Of a DNA stretch of 64,000 bases, positions 41,289-50,116 are shown one piece after another. The stretch comes from Methanoregula sp. (GTDB lineage Archaea; Halobacteriota; Methanomicrobia; Methanomicrobiales; Methanospirillaceae), in contig NZ_JAJRCG010000003.1 in the NCBI RefSeq assembly GCF_028679125.1, positions 62,001-126,000 of the forward strand. The letters are read 5' to 3'. The notes under the pieces were generated by a model. The model saw only the letters and a list, made by a program, of their open reading frames with translations, did no database searches and was not told the DNA's origin. Made by a program: the position numbers and the translations under genes. The stretch's first letter is position 1, and each line of letters starts with the position of its first letter.

Positions 41289-42605
41289 TCAGGCTGTTTT
41301 GTCGTGTGCCATAAAGTCAAAGACCGAGCGGATGACGCCGTCCATGTTCAGGTACTCGAACTGGGCGAACCGGCCAACGAGCGGGAGACCGATTTTGGCG
41401 CAGTAGTCCTTTATGATGGCGATGTTCTTCTGGTAGGCGAGGTCGTAGACAACGTACGCGAACGGCTGGCGCTCAACGGACGAGAAAACAATGTTGTCCG
41501 AGGTGCAGATGTGCATGGCATCAAGCATGCCCGTCACTTCATGGATCAGTTCACCATCGGAACGTGCGGCAATCTCATCGCCCGGCTGATGGGTGATCTC
41601 AGCAAGGATGGCGCTGCATCCTTCCGGCGCTGCATGTCGGCTGAAGTTGGACGGAAACGAGAGCCGGTTGGTCTTGCCGAGGTCTCTGTCCGGGATGTAC
41701 ATCCAGGAGACCGGCGGGAGAGATCCTTTGATGCCGATGTTGACGCAGGCAAGTGAGTTGTACACGAGCGCATGACAGGCCTCGCTTACGTCGGGGGGAA
41801 CGTTCTTTAGGCAGGGTAACAGGTGCTGGACCGGGATCGTGCAGATCACCCGGTCCGCCTCAATGGTCTCGGTGCTGTTGCTTATGAGCCATTTTTTACC
41901 GGTCTTTTTTACGGATGTAACACGGAACCCGATGCGGATGGACTCGGTGACCGGGCTGGCGATGGCTTTGACGAGTGCCTCAATCCCGCCATCCAGCGGG
42001 TATGAGAAGACTGCCTGGTGAGTATACCCCTCCGTTTCGATCCCGATAGCGGACTTGATGATGTCTTCGACCGGGGGCCGGGGGATCCGTCCGTCCACCC
42101 AGTGGAGCGACATCTTCTCCGTGGGATATTTCCAGATCTTCTCATTGTAAGGCACCATGTAGCATTCGGCTATGCCCGGGCCGAATGTGTAATAGATCCA
42201 GTCCCGGAAATTCACGGGTGCAGGTATGGTGCCTTTCTCAACTGCGATAAGGTTCTGCACAAAGCCATTGATACAGGCAAACCGGTCCTCCGGGGGTAAC
42301 TCGTACAGGCCATTCTCGAACGGGTATTTGACCTGCCGGCCTTTGAAGAAAATTTTGGTATTCCGGTTGTTCCGCTGTTCGTTGCCTTCGATCATCCGGC
42401 GCATGAACATGAGGACTTCAGTATCCCGCGAGAAGATGATATGGGATCCACCGGTATCGAACGTGAATCCTGCCGTTGTTTTCGATCGGCAAAGCCCGCC
42501 GATTGCCGGTTCTGCTTCAAGAACCAGGACTTTTTCGCCGCGCTCGTGCAGGAGCCGGGCAAGAGTCAGGCCGGAAAGTCCGCCGCCAAGAATTACTGTT
42601 GTCAC
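41289..42605 (-). CDS. FAD-dependent amine oxidase/UDP-galactopyranose mutase-like oxidoreductase
   Basis: The 438-residue protein begins with the FAD-binding motif ILGGGLSGLTLARLLHERG (residues 5-23) and KVLVLEAEPAIGGLCRS. Later parts include ADRVICTIPVQHLLP and FAQFEYLNMDGVIRSVFDF, common to protoporphyrinogen-oxidase-like and mutase-like proteins. Reductive or oxidative chemistry on a nucleotide sugar or an isoprenoid is likely, supported by the following glycosyltransferase on the same strand. The exact substrate is unknown. The ATG at 42605 has no strong ribosome-binding site. Confidence 0.82.
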   Translation of the reverse strand: MTTVILGGGLSGLTLARLLHERGEKVLVLEAEPAIGGLCRSKTTAGFTFDTGGSHIIFSRDTEVLMFMRRMIEGNEQRNNRNTKIFFKGRQVKYPFENGLYELPPEDRFACINGFVQNLIAVEKGTIPAPVNFRDWIYYTFGPGIAECYMVPYNEKIWKYPTEKMSLHWVDGRIPRPPVEDIIKSAIGIETEGYTHQAVFSYPLDGGIEALVKAIASPVTESIRIGFRVTSVKKTGKKWLISNSTETIEADRVICTIPVQHLLPCLKNVPPDVSEACHALVYNSLACVNIGIKGSLPPVSWMYIPDRDLGKTNRLSFPSNFSRHAAPEGCSAILAEITHQPGDEIAARSDGELIHEVTGMLDAMHICTSDNIVFSSVERQPFAYVVYDLAYQKNIAIIKDYCAKIGLPLVGRFAQFEYLNMDGVIRSVFDFMAHDKTA

Positions 42606-42666
42606 TGCATAGGAATTTGCCGGCAGGAGTTATATGCGTGAGGGTGAGAGATTTCCCGGCTCATTA

Positions 42667-43386
42667 TCAGAATGAGACCAGCAGGGGAGTCTCTGGCGGT
42701 ACACATTTGCTATCCGCGCAGAGCAGGCCTGCCGGGCAGTTGTTGTCGCAGGTGCCGCAGTGATCGGCATCGGAGGAGAGGTTAAAACAACCCTCCACGC
42801 ATGCGGTCTGCCCGTATGCACAGGTTTTCTGGCAGTTTCCATTGACGCAGGATTGTCCTTTCGCGCAGGCATTGTCACATATACCGCAGTGGCCGCTGTT
42901 CGTCCTTGGGTCAACACACGTACCATTGCATAGCCGTTGATCGGAAGCACAGATGAGGGCCTTGGTTGCCTGAGGTTTGGTTGTAGTTATCGGGAGGGAC
43001 GTTGTTGGCAGGATCGTTGTGTTGGAGGGTGGCGTTGTCGCGGTGGTCAGCGGTTCTTCATCGATGACAATCACATAGGATCCGTTCGGTATCGTTGAGG
43101 TCTGGTTTGTTGCGGCTGCCTTTCCGGATGACGGGGAACTATTGAGGAACGGGTACCCCGCTGCGAGAATGATAAGAACGATGACAATTACTGCGGCTCC
43201 GAGTATCAGGGCGCGGTGAGAGCGTTTGCCGGAATCTCCTGGATCCGATACTGTCGGAATTACGGTGGTGTTAGAAGCAGCAGCAGTCCCGTCGGTTTCC
43301 GGTTCGAGCCGGGTGCCGCACTGGCCACAGAACTGATCGTCAGGTTTTGCGGGTACACCGCAGGAAGCACAGATTCGCAAGAGCAA
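42667..43386 (-). CDS. Zinc-ribbon membrane protein with external cysteine-rich repeats
   Basis: This 239-residue protein has an N-terminal zinc ribbon (CASCGVPAKPDDQFCGQCG, residues 7-25), a membrane helix at about 59-82 (ALILGAAVIVIVLIILAAGY), a Thr-rich linker, and a tail of Cys-rich repeats. The repeats (RLCNGTCVDPRTNSGHCGIC and ACVEGCFNLSSDADHCGTC, at roughly 150-220) resemble the disulfide-rich modules common in myxobacterial and eukaryotic surface proteins. It shares the zinc-ribbon/one-helix layout of the proteins at 7146 and 10625 but has a different external part. Function is unknown. Confidence 0.8.
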   Translation of the reverse strand: MLLRICASCGVPAKPDDQFCGQCGTRLEPETDGTAAASNTTVIPTVSDPGDSGKRSHRALILGAAVIVIVLIILAAGYPFLNSSPSSGKAAATNQTSTIPNGSYVIVIDEEPLTTATTPPSNTTILPTTSLPITTTKPQATKALICASDQRLCNGTCVDPRTNSGHCGICDNACAKGQSCVNGNCQKTCAYGQTACVEGCFNLSSDADHCGTCDNNCPAGLLCADSKCVPPETPLLVSF

Positions 43387-43475
43387 TCACCATACTATGC
43401 TGCTAATCTGCTTTCCCGGGATGATGAAAAAAGGTTTCTTCTGTTTTTGTGTCACAAATGCGTATTATCTGTGGA

Positions 43476-45002
43476 TTATTGTTTTGAGATGTACCAGCCG
43501 GTCTGCGTCTCGTCGAGTACTTTTGTTGCAGTCTTCTTTGTCAGGGAACTGACAACGATCATCGCAAGGAGCGAGATGAAGAATGCGTAGGCCGAGAAGT
43601 GGAGCGGTATTGCGGCAAAGTCAATGCCGAGCGCCTTGACCTTGAAGTAGTTGAGGAAACCGAAGAGCAGGGCTGCAAAGAGTCCGAGCGTCATGCTGGC
43701 AAGGGCACCTTCCCGGGTTGCGCCACGCCAGTATAACCCGGCAAGGAGCGGGACGGAAAATGTGGCAAGCATCGTACCGATACCCATCCAGATCAGGATG
43801 GCGAGCATCTCCGGTGGATTGATCGCGATGATCATCGTGCCCAGGGCCGCGACAACGACAACGATCTTGGAGAGGAGGAGGACGCTCTTGTCATCTGCAT
43901 CCGGTTTTAAGACTTTCTTATAGATATCCCACGAGAACATTGCACCAATCGTGAGCATGAGCCGGTCGGTAGTGGACATGACTGCTGCGAGCACGATGAC
44001 TGCAAAGATGGCCCAGATCGCCATAACCGGCATGGCATACTGGATACCGTACAGGATCACGAAGTCCTGTGCATTCGAAACTGCCGGAAGAGTGAATACC
44101 CCTTCCTTGACCATGACGAGACCGGCAAACCCGGCGAATTTCAGGAGGAAAATTACCACACCGTAGATAAGGAAGGCGATCAGCGGCGACCACTTGAAGT
44201 ACTTGACATCCTTGATGGCAAGCACGTTATTGATCACGTGCGGGGCACAGGCAAGCCCGAGACCGAGCAGGAGCGCGAACGAGACAACGTACGGTGGTGC
44301 GAATGCTCCCACCGGGTTCCACGGCATGACGAGATTCGGGTTGATGGTGGCGATGAACTCGTTGACATGCGTGAACCCGCCGGCATACCAGATGATGATG
44401 GGGGCCATGACAAGAACCCCGATGATGAGCGTGATTGACTGGACGAGCGAGGCCCAGGCCACGGCATAGAGACCGCCAATAGCCGTATAGGCCATGGTGA
44501 CCAGGGTGGCGATTACGAGCGCGAGCCAGAGCGGAATTCCAAAGAGCCACATGAGCACCATCGAGATTGCGGTATACTGGCCTACGAGATAGATCAGCGA
44601 GACGATGATACCGGCCACCGCGGAGAGCGTCCTCAGCGCAACCGGGCTTTCAAACCGGTGGGCAAGGTAATCCTGCACGGTGATGTAACCGGCGCTCCTT
44701 GAGACATTGTGGAGTTTGACCCCGAAGAAGATGATGCAGATGCCAATCGAGAGCGGGACAAAGATCTGCTCCCAGATGGTTGGCCAGCCGGCTTTGTACC
44801 CGAGACCCGAGACGCCGAGCAGCGACATGCCCGAGCAGACTGTGCCGATCATCATGAGAATGAAAACCCAGAACCCGAGCTGGCGCCCGGCAAGGATGTA
44901 GTCTTCCGTGTTCTTGATCTTCTGTGAGGCCCATGCCCCGATGCCGAGCATCAGGATAAAGTAGAGGCCGACAACGCCAATGGTAATCCAGTCAGCAGCC
45001 AT
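43476..45002 (-). CDS. Sodium/solute symporter (SSS family)
   Basis: This 508-residue protein has 12-13 membrane helices and typical SSS sequences: a start with DWITIGVVGLYFILMLGIG, then LAGRQLGFWVFILMMIGTV, GYITVQDYLAHRFESP and MAYTAIGGLYAVAWASLVQ (about 170-188), the last carrying the conserved residues of the sodium site. The substrate could be a carboxylate, pantothenate or an amino acid; it cannot be told from motifs. The ATG overlaps by one base the stop of a 34-residue accessory gene. In archaea such small partners accompany SSS symporters, which supports a two-gene transport unit. Confidence 0.92.
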   Translation of the reverse strand: MAADWITIGVVGLYFILMLGIGAWASQKIKNTEDYILAGRQLGFWVFILMMIGTVCSGMSLLGVSGLGYKAGWPTIWEQIFVPLSIGICIIFFGVKLHNVSRSAGYITVQDYLAHRFESPVALRTLSAVAGIIVSLIYLVGQYTAISMVLMWLFGIPLWLALVIATLVTMAYTAIGGLYAVAWASLVQSITLIIGVLVMAPIIIWYAGGFTHVNEFIATINPNLVMPWNPVGAFAPPYVVSFALLLGLGLACAPHVINNVLAIKDVKYFKWSPLIAFLIYGVVIFLLKFAGFAGLVMVKEGVFTLPAVSNAQDFVILYGIQYAMPVMAIWAIFAVIVLAAVMSTTDRLMLTIGAMFSWDIYKKVLKPDADDKSVLLLSKIVVVVAALGTMIIAINPPEMLAILIWMGIGTMLATFSVPLLAGLYWRGATREGALASMTLGLFAALLFGFLNYFKVKALGIDFAAIPLHFSAYAFFISLLAMIVVSSLTKKTATKVLDETQTGWYISKQ

Positions 45003-45106
45003 CAGTCATGCCCCTTGAACGTGAGTCCCCAGTACAGCAATGCTACAATGATGACGAGCACAACGCCGCCAACCGCAATAATGGTGATATCCGGTAATCC
45101 AAACAT
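45002..45106 (-). CDS. Symporter small accessory membrane peptide
   Basis: A 34-residue gene with one membrane helix: MFGLPDITIIAVGGVVLVII, then VALLYWGLTFKGHD. Its TGA shares one base with the ATG of the SSS symporter, and its ATG at 45106 is preceded by AGGGAACC and, about 30 nt upstream, by a TATA box (TTATATG on this strand, 45131-45144). Short proteins of this sort are annotated as symporter small accessory proteins and probably stabilise or regulate the transporter. Identification rests on size, helix and context. Confidence 0.8.
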   Translation of the reverse strand: MFGLPDITIIAVGGVVLVIIVALLYWGLTFKGHD

Positions 45107-45419
45107 GGTTCCCTGTTAACTTGTAGCATGCTAACATATAACAAATTCGAAATTAATCCGTTGATTGATCGTCGTGAACTGGATTTTTTACGGGACTTTT
45201 AACGGACTGAGATATTCTCATTTACTATGAGATCAATCCCAAATCATATTCTGCTGTTTTTTAAAGAAGCGTTATGATTGATTCTGATGGGTAAAGTCCG
45301 GGTTACGATCTGGCTTTGTTACCGGCATCCCGGTTTTTCCATCCCTTATGGCCACATTTCATAATCAAAACGATATGGTTTTGTTTGACCATGATTCACT
45401 GATATGAGCATATGACGGA
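45107..45419. other. Divergent promoter region between symporter and lactate-permease-type genes
   Basis: A 313-bp gap between two divergently transcribed transporter genes. It contains the TATA box of the symporter operon (45131-45144), the string GTAGCATGCTAAC, and a small inverted repeat GAGATATTCTCATTTACTATGA near 45200-45228, arms only approximate. Shared regulation of the two transporters is possible. The rightward gene begins with a GTG or TTG, so its exact start is uncertain. Confidence 0.45.
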
Positions 45420-47003
45420 GTGTTGATCATCGATTCCCTTATCCTGTTCCTCCTTGCCATCCTTCCGATCCTGGTGATCTTTGTCGGCCTTGTTTTCCTG
45501 AAACAATCGGGAACGCTGATGGGTGTACTTGGCTGGCTTTTGACGGTCATCATTGCGGTCCTTTTCTTCCAGACCTCCCTGGGAATAGCGCTCTCCGCAT
45601 CCTGGGCCGGGGTTCTCTCTTCCTTTGGTATCTCGCTGATGGTCCTCTTTACCATCCTCCAGGTTACGATGATGGATCTGACCGGTGCAATCACCCGGAT
45701 TACGGCGTACATCAAATCAATTGCAGCCGAGCGGTACGAGCAGATCATGATCCTGAATGTCGGGTTCGGGTCATTCCTGGTTTCAATCGGCGCAACACCG
45801 GTCACCATGCTGCCCCCCATAATGCTTGCTCTCGGTTTCTCTCCCGTGGCAGCCGTCGCCCTTCCCTGTCTTGGCTATGATCCGCTCACTTCATTCTCGC
45901 TCCTTGCTGTCCCCATCACGATCCCGGCAGCGGCCTTCGGTTTCGATGCCCAGGTTCTCGGGTGCAGGATTGCACTCTTCCTGCCGGTCATCTCCACGGG
46001 CCTTGCCCTGGGCATGCTCTGGGTTGCCGATGGATTTGAAGGAGTCCGGCGAGGGTTTTTCATGGCGCTCGTTGCAGGACTCACCCTCGGGTTCTCCGCA
46101 ATCTTTTTTGTCAATATCCTGCCTGCGTCTGCAATCGGGCTTGTAGGGGTCTTTTCCGGGCTTGTCACCATCGCCGTCCTCTTTCTCATGCGGGCTCTTC
46201 GGGGCAGACCGGCAGATGCAGTCCCGACCCCTGTACCAATTCCGACAGTGACGGGTACAATGCCACTCTGGAAAGCAGCCTTCCCCTGGATCCTGCTGGT
46301 TACCTTTGCAGTCCTCATCAGCATCCCGGTTATCCAATCCGGACTCTACAATTTTCTCGGCCCGGTCCAGAAAGTTCCCGTTGTGGCCGACAAGATCGTG
46401 GATTTAAAACTCCTGAACCAGGCCTACTTCTGGGTAGTTGTCAGTACCATTATCTCCGCACCGCTCCTTATCCGGAGCCGCAAAGAAGCACGGGATATCC
46501 TCTCGCTCTGGGTAAAGCGGGCCTGGAGTCCGACTCTTGCTGCAATGGTCTTTTTTGCGATCGCATACGTGATGGACTGGTCCGGCCGGTCGGTGATTGG
46601 CGGGACGCTCGCGTTTGCCCCCGGGGCGGATGCATTTAACATGAACGCGGTGATCGGTCTCTTCCTTGCCCTCGCCTTTGGCATTACGTTTCCCCTGATC
46701 AGCCCGACACTCGGCCTCTTCGGGTCATTTATCTCCGGTTCGGAAGCATCATCCAACGTGATGTTCTATGGTATCCTGAAGAAATCCTCGGATGTCCTCT
46801 CCCTTGACTTCCTCTCGGTTTATGCGGCTCATGCAGTGGCAGGCGGGGTAGCATCCGGTGTGGCTGTAGCCAAGATCATCAATGCAGCGGCGGTCATCGA
46901 TAAACTGGGTATTGAAGGGGAGGTCATCCGGAAGGTAGCCCCGGTTGCTCTTATCCTGACACTTCTCATTGGCGTGATGCTCTGCATCATGCTGTTCATC
47001 TGA
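45420..47003 (+). CDS. L-lactate permease (LctP) family transporter
   Basis: This 527-residue protein with about 13 membrane helices carries LctP-type sequences: a start with DSLILFLLAILPILVIFVGL, then GSFLVSIGATPVTMLPPIML (about 121-140), LGYDPLTSFSLLAVPITIPA, and GSFISGSEASSNVMFYGILK (about 438-457), a motif of this family. LctP proteins import lactate or glycolate with protons. Methanogens of this order do not generally use lactate, so the real substrate may be another 2-hydroxy acid or small carboxylate. The annotated start is GTG at 45420; TTG at 45423 is also possible. It ends before a T-tract at 47006-47013. Confidence 0.88.
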   Translation: MLIIDSLILFLLAILPILVIFVGLVFLKQSGTLMGVLGWLLTVIIAVLFFQTSLGIALSASWAGVLSSFGISLMVLFTILQVTMMDLTGAITRITAYIKSIAAERYEQIMILNVGFGSFLVSIGATPVTMLPPIMLALGFSPVAAVALPCLGYDPLTSFSLLAVPITIPAAAFGFDAQVLGCRIALFLPVISTGLALGMLWVADGFEGVRRGFFMALVAGLTLGFSAIFFVNILPASAIGLVGVFSGLVTIAVLFLMRALRGRPADAVPTPVPIPTVTGTMPLWKAAFPWILLVTFAVLISIPVIQSGLYNFLGPVQKVPVVADKIVDLKLLNQAYFWVVVSTIISAPLLIRSRKEARDILSLWVKRAWSPTLAAMVFFAIAYVMDWSGRSVIGGTLAFAPGADAFNMNAVIGLFLALAFGITFPLISPTLGLFGSFISGSEASSNVMFYGILKKSSDVLSLDFLSVYAAHAVAGGVASGVAVAKIINAAAVIDKLGIEGEVIRKVAPVALILTLLIGVMLCIMLFI

Positions 47004-47005
47004 TC

Positions 47006-47013
47006 TTTTTTTT
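47006..47013 (+). terminator. T-tract terminator after the permease
   Basis: Eight consecutive T right after the TGA of the LctP-like gene. Such oligo-T tracts are the standard archaeal intrinsic terminator, so the transcript should end here. Confidence 0.65.
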
Positions 47014-47449
47014 AATCCCTGCCGGAGAACTGGCATCATCTGAGGTAACCAGTACCAGAAAAGGGAGAATTGTTCGGATCAGGATTTTGCCTTTGGCTGG
47101 CATGGTCACATATCTTTGACCTGTGCCGGGTGCAAAAAATGAAGACTCCGGGATGAGAATGAGCTGGATTACCCGTCTCGCGTACGATATGAATGACATG
47201 AGATTTATACCGAAGAAGAAGGTAACTGCGATGACAATGAGGCCGATGTTTCCATATTTTTTTCAGATCCTACTGGACCGGATATCTTGCTTCTCATAAG
47301 CGTCATTTCCGGTGTCTATGCTTTTGAACCATGTACCTCCTGGGATATCATCGGGTAAATTTCCGGTAATCAGGTCATCCCTTATCATACTGAAAGAGAA
47401 TAATGGTTATATCATGAGTGCTTCTGCCGGTTCCCGGGAAAATTACCGT
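47014..47449. other. Gap before the S41 peptidase
   Basis: 436 bases with no supported gene. An AT-rich string (CCATATTTTTTTCAGATCC near 47247-47265) could contain a TATA box, and the frame of the peptidase remains open up to 47312 with alternative starts at 47312 and 47414. I prefer the signal-peptide ATG at 47450. Confidence 0.4.
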
Positions 47450-49132
47450 ATGAAAAACCTCTGCAATCTGGCGTTTGTTGTTATCCTGTTTCTCTTCATG
47501 GCCGGTTGTGTTCTGCCATCAGCCGCAGCTACGGATCCCGCAGGTTGCCCGGGCTGCGGAATGGTCTGGAAGGACACCTGCATACCGTTCGAGAAGAATA
47601 ATGAATCTGCCTATAACGAGGAACTGATCGCAGCCTTTGCACCTGTTGCGGCGAACCAGACTCCGACAGCAGATTACCGTAACATTTCCTGGACCCGGGC
47701 GTTTCTTGCATTCCATAACGATATCAAAGAACGTTATGCATTTACCCGACAGCGATCGGTTGACTTCGATTCTCTCAACGCAACGTATACACCGCTGATT
47801 GCTGCCGCTGAGAAAAAACAGGACAAGGCTGCTTATTACCGTGCCATCCGGCAATACCTGTACTCGATCCCAGACGGGCATGTGGTCGTGTTGCCGACTG
47901 AAGGTGAGTTCGGTGCAAAGTATGCTGACATTGGCGGAGGGTACGGCATTACGATGACCCTGCTTGATTCCGATGATGTGATAGTGAGCTATGTTGCAAA
48001 CGGCAGCGCCGCTGAGAAGATAGGGATCAAACCCGGCGATAAGATCACCGGGTGGAACGGGAAGGAGATCCATGATGCGATCAATGCTACTTCCTATATC
48101 TGGGCTGTGAAGAAGCCCTCGACGCATGAGGGTATCCTTCTCCAGCAGACCCGGCTCCTGGCCCGCGATCCGGTCGGTTCACAAGCCTCGGTCAAGATCA
48201 CCTACGGGGGTATTCCCCATCCCCGGACCCTGAATCTTACGGCATATGATGATGCGTACGATACCCTGTCAAAGAGCACCATCTATCTTGGGAAACCGGT
48301 TAATGACATTGGCGCTGACAATATCCTGACTTACTTCCTGCCGCAGATCAGCAATGATACCGTTACCTACCGGACGCTGCCCGGGGGATACTCGTACATC
48401 GGGATCTACAAGGAGTCCTATGAGGTATACCAGCCATTCAGGGCTGCAATGCTGGATGCGGTCACGAACAATTCACCGGGTATTGTTATCGATCTCCGGT
48501 ATAACAATGGCGGGGATGACAATCTTGCGGCCTGTTATGCCGGCTGGTTCGTTGACAAGCCGGTCTTTTATGAGTATGGGACAACCTATGACCGCGGTTC
48601 CCGGAAGTTCACCATTCTCACGGAAGCCTGGGCGCAACCGCAGGTGAACGCCTATCATGGGCCGGTCGCGGTGCTCGTGTCCCCGGATACCATCAGTTCC
48701 GGCGAAGGATTGCCGATGATATTTACTCGCTCCGGACGGGGAAAGATCATCTCCTGGTACGGTACGAACGGGGCGTTCGGTATGAATAATGTGCAGGGCA
48801 TCCTGCCGCTGGGTATGTACGTGTTTTTCCCGAACGGTGCTTCACTTGATGAGACCCGCGCGATACAGGTGGACAGTAATGCAACCCTTTCCGGCGGGAT
48901 CTCCCCGCAGATCCGGGTACCGCTTAACGAAAGCACGGTAGCTCGGGCCATGGCGGGAGAGGATGTCCAGCTGACCTACGCAATGGAGTGGCTGGATGAA
49001 CAGCAGGCAACCGGGCAGGCACCCCCGGTGGTCACTGCAACGACTGCAACTCCAGCGCAGAAAGCAACACCCGGCATCGCAATGGTAATTATTGCTGTCG
49101 GGATCCTGGCTGTCGTACGACAGAAGAGATAA
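47450..49132 (+). CDS. Secreted S41 (C-terminal processing) peptidase with PDZ domain
   Basis: From ATG 47450 the protein has 560 residues. The hydrophobic signal LAFVVILFLFMAGC looks like a lipoprotein-type signal, with the cysteine at about 19. A helical N-terminal region precedes a PDZ domain (about 165-250: VIVSYVANGSAAEKIGIKPG), then the protease core with GIVIDLRYNNGGDDNLAACY, and the catalytic Ser in SPDTISSGEG at about residue 415. The C-terminus is an anchor (GIAMVIIAVGILAVVRQKR). The family trims C-termini of proteins outside the membrane. Longer starts (47414, 47312) would put 12-46 residues before the signal, which I do not favour. A MITE is inserted directly after the stop. Confidence 0.88.
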   Translation: MKNLCNLAFVVILFLFMAGCVLPSAAATDPAGCPGCGMVWKDTCIPFEKNNESAYNEELIAAFAPVAANQTPTADYRNISWTRAFLAFHNDIKERYAFTRQRSVDFDSLNATYTPLIAAAEKKQDKAAYYRAIRQYLYSIPDGHVVVLPTEGEFGAKYADIGGGYGITMTLLDSDDVIVSYVANGSAAEKIGIKPGDKITGWNGKEIHDAINATSYIWAVKKPSTHEGILLQQTRLLARDPVGSQASVKITYGGIPHPRTLNLTAYDDAYDTLSKSTIYLGKPVNDIGADNILTYFLPQISNDTVTYRTLPGGYSYIGIYKESYEVYQPFRAAMLDAVTNNSPGIVIDLRYNNGGDDNLAACYAGWFVDKPVFYEYGTTYDRGSRKFTILTEAWAQPQVNAYHGPVAVLVSPDTISSGEGLPMIFTRSGRGKIISWYGTNGAFGMNNVQGILPLGMYVFFPNGASLDETRAIQVDSNATLSGGISPQIRVPLNESTVARAMAGEDVQLTYAMEWLDEQQATGQAPPVVTATTATPAQKATPGIAMVIIAVGILAVVRQKR

Positions 49133-49137
49133 TTTTT

Positions 49138-49471
49138 TGCTCTGTAGAAATCATTTCGAAATGCTAACGCTCCCGGGCTTACGTTGCATATATTGACGGG
49201 GGTCGGGCGGTGTACTTCCAGTGCGAACAAACCGATGTAATTCATGTAAGTACTATCGGGAATTTTCCCCCGGATCTGTTGGTCACGGACGATAAAGTAT
49301 CAAAGTACACCGCCAGACCCCCCCAGGGCCCTCCCATTTCCGTGCCGGATTCGTGCAGTTTTACAGGATGAATGAAGGGATTGTCCAGGCACCATGGGGG
49401 AGGGGGGGTCGCATGGTGTACAAACAGGGGGAGTGAGGAATGTTATTTCAAAAAAGGTTTTCTACAGAGCA
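49138..49471 (+). mobile_element. MITE-like element, copy 2
   Basis: A 334-bp unit starting TGCTCTGTAGAAA and ending TTTCTACAGAGCA, nearly identical to 29118-29450. It begins five bases after the stop codon of the S41 peptidase. The T-rich flanks (ATTTTTT on the left and ATTTTTTT on the right) look like a target-site duplication. It carries no gene and has the same internal inverted repeats as copy 1. Insertion just beyond a stop codon places it where it may supply or alter a transcript end. Confidence 0.85.
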
Positions 49472-49652
49472 TATTTTTTTATTTGCGTTTACGATTTGAA
49501 TGCAGCGCTCTGTTCTATCCGATAAGTTACGTTATCGTGCCAGTCGGGATTACGACCGGTTTTACAGGGTAATTATATGAGTTGCTGAATTCACCGTGCT
49601 ATAGTAACACAGCGCTTATTAAAAAAAGTGAAAGATAATTTGTACGGTTACT
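49472..49652. other. Short gap after the MITE
   Basis: No gene seen. A small hairpin GTCGGGATTACGACCGG lies at about 49543-49560, and an A-rich run precedes the stop of the next leftward gene. Confidence 0.4.
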
Positions 49653-49832
49653 TCAGAAGCGGGGCTTCCGGTGTTTGGGCAGGCAGTCCCTGCAATAAAC
49701 TGGCCTTCCCTCGGTTGGCTTGAACGGTACTTCGCATTCTTTTCCGCAGTCTGAACAGACTACTTTTGTCATTTCACGGGGGCCGAGGTCACGGGGAGCG
49801 CGGTTGCCGCCAAAGTTTGATGATCCGAACAT
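49653..49832 (-). CDS. Small CxxC zinc-binding protein (59 aa)
   Basis: This short gene encodes 59 residues with two CxxC pairs: VVCSDCGKECEVPFKPTEGR, followed by PVYCRDCLPKHR, giving a classical four-cysteine zinc ribbon at about residues 26-50. A Gly/Arg/Pro-rich N-terminus (SSNFGGNRAPRDLGPRE) precedes it. Proteins with CxxCGKxCxVPFxPxxxRPVYCxxC motifs are widespread in bacteria and archaea and are thought to bind zinc, possibly with nucleic acid. No good ribosome-binding site is seen, so the mRNA may be leaderless. It stands alone. Confidence 0.85.
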   Translation of the reverse strand: MFGSSNFGGNRAPRDLGPREMTKVVCSDCGKECEVPFKPTEGRPVYCRDCLPKHRKPRF

Positions 49833-50116
49833 AATGGTTTCTCGAACAGTTCTTTTAGAAACTGTGTAATCTTAATTGACTACCGAGTATAAGAGGTTCT
49901 GCATTGAACCAACCGGAATAGTTGAATATATGCTGGAAATATATCCCGTATAAATTTTGATCATAACTTGTTCCCGGGATGACTTGTGCTACCGTGATTC
50001 CCGCATGGTTCATACCGTGTACCCGACCCTGGCAGTCCGATATTTCTGATATGGAACCCGGATACCCGGTTTCATGGCATTCCATCTCTTATCCAGGACA
50101 AGGGATTATTAGACTC

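Noticed and set aside
46996-47199. A 67-residue frame on the - strand after the lactate-type permease
   Set aside because: It begins in a T-tract terminator, lacks a start signal, and does not resemble a known protein.
49543-49560. Short hairpin after MITE copy 2 as a transcription terminator
   Set aside because: The stem is only about five bases and there is no T-run directly after it.
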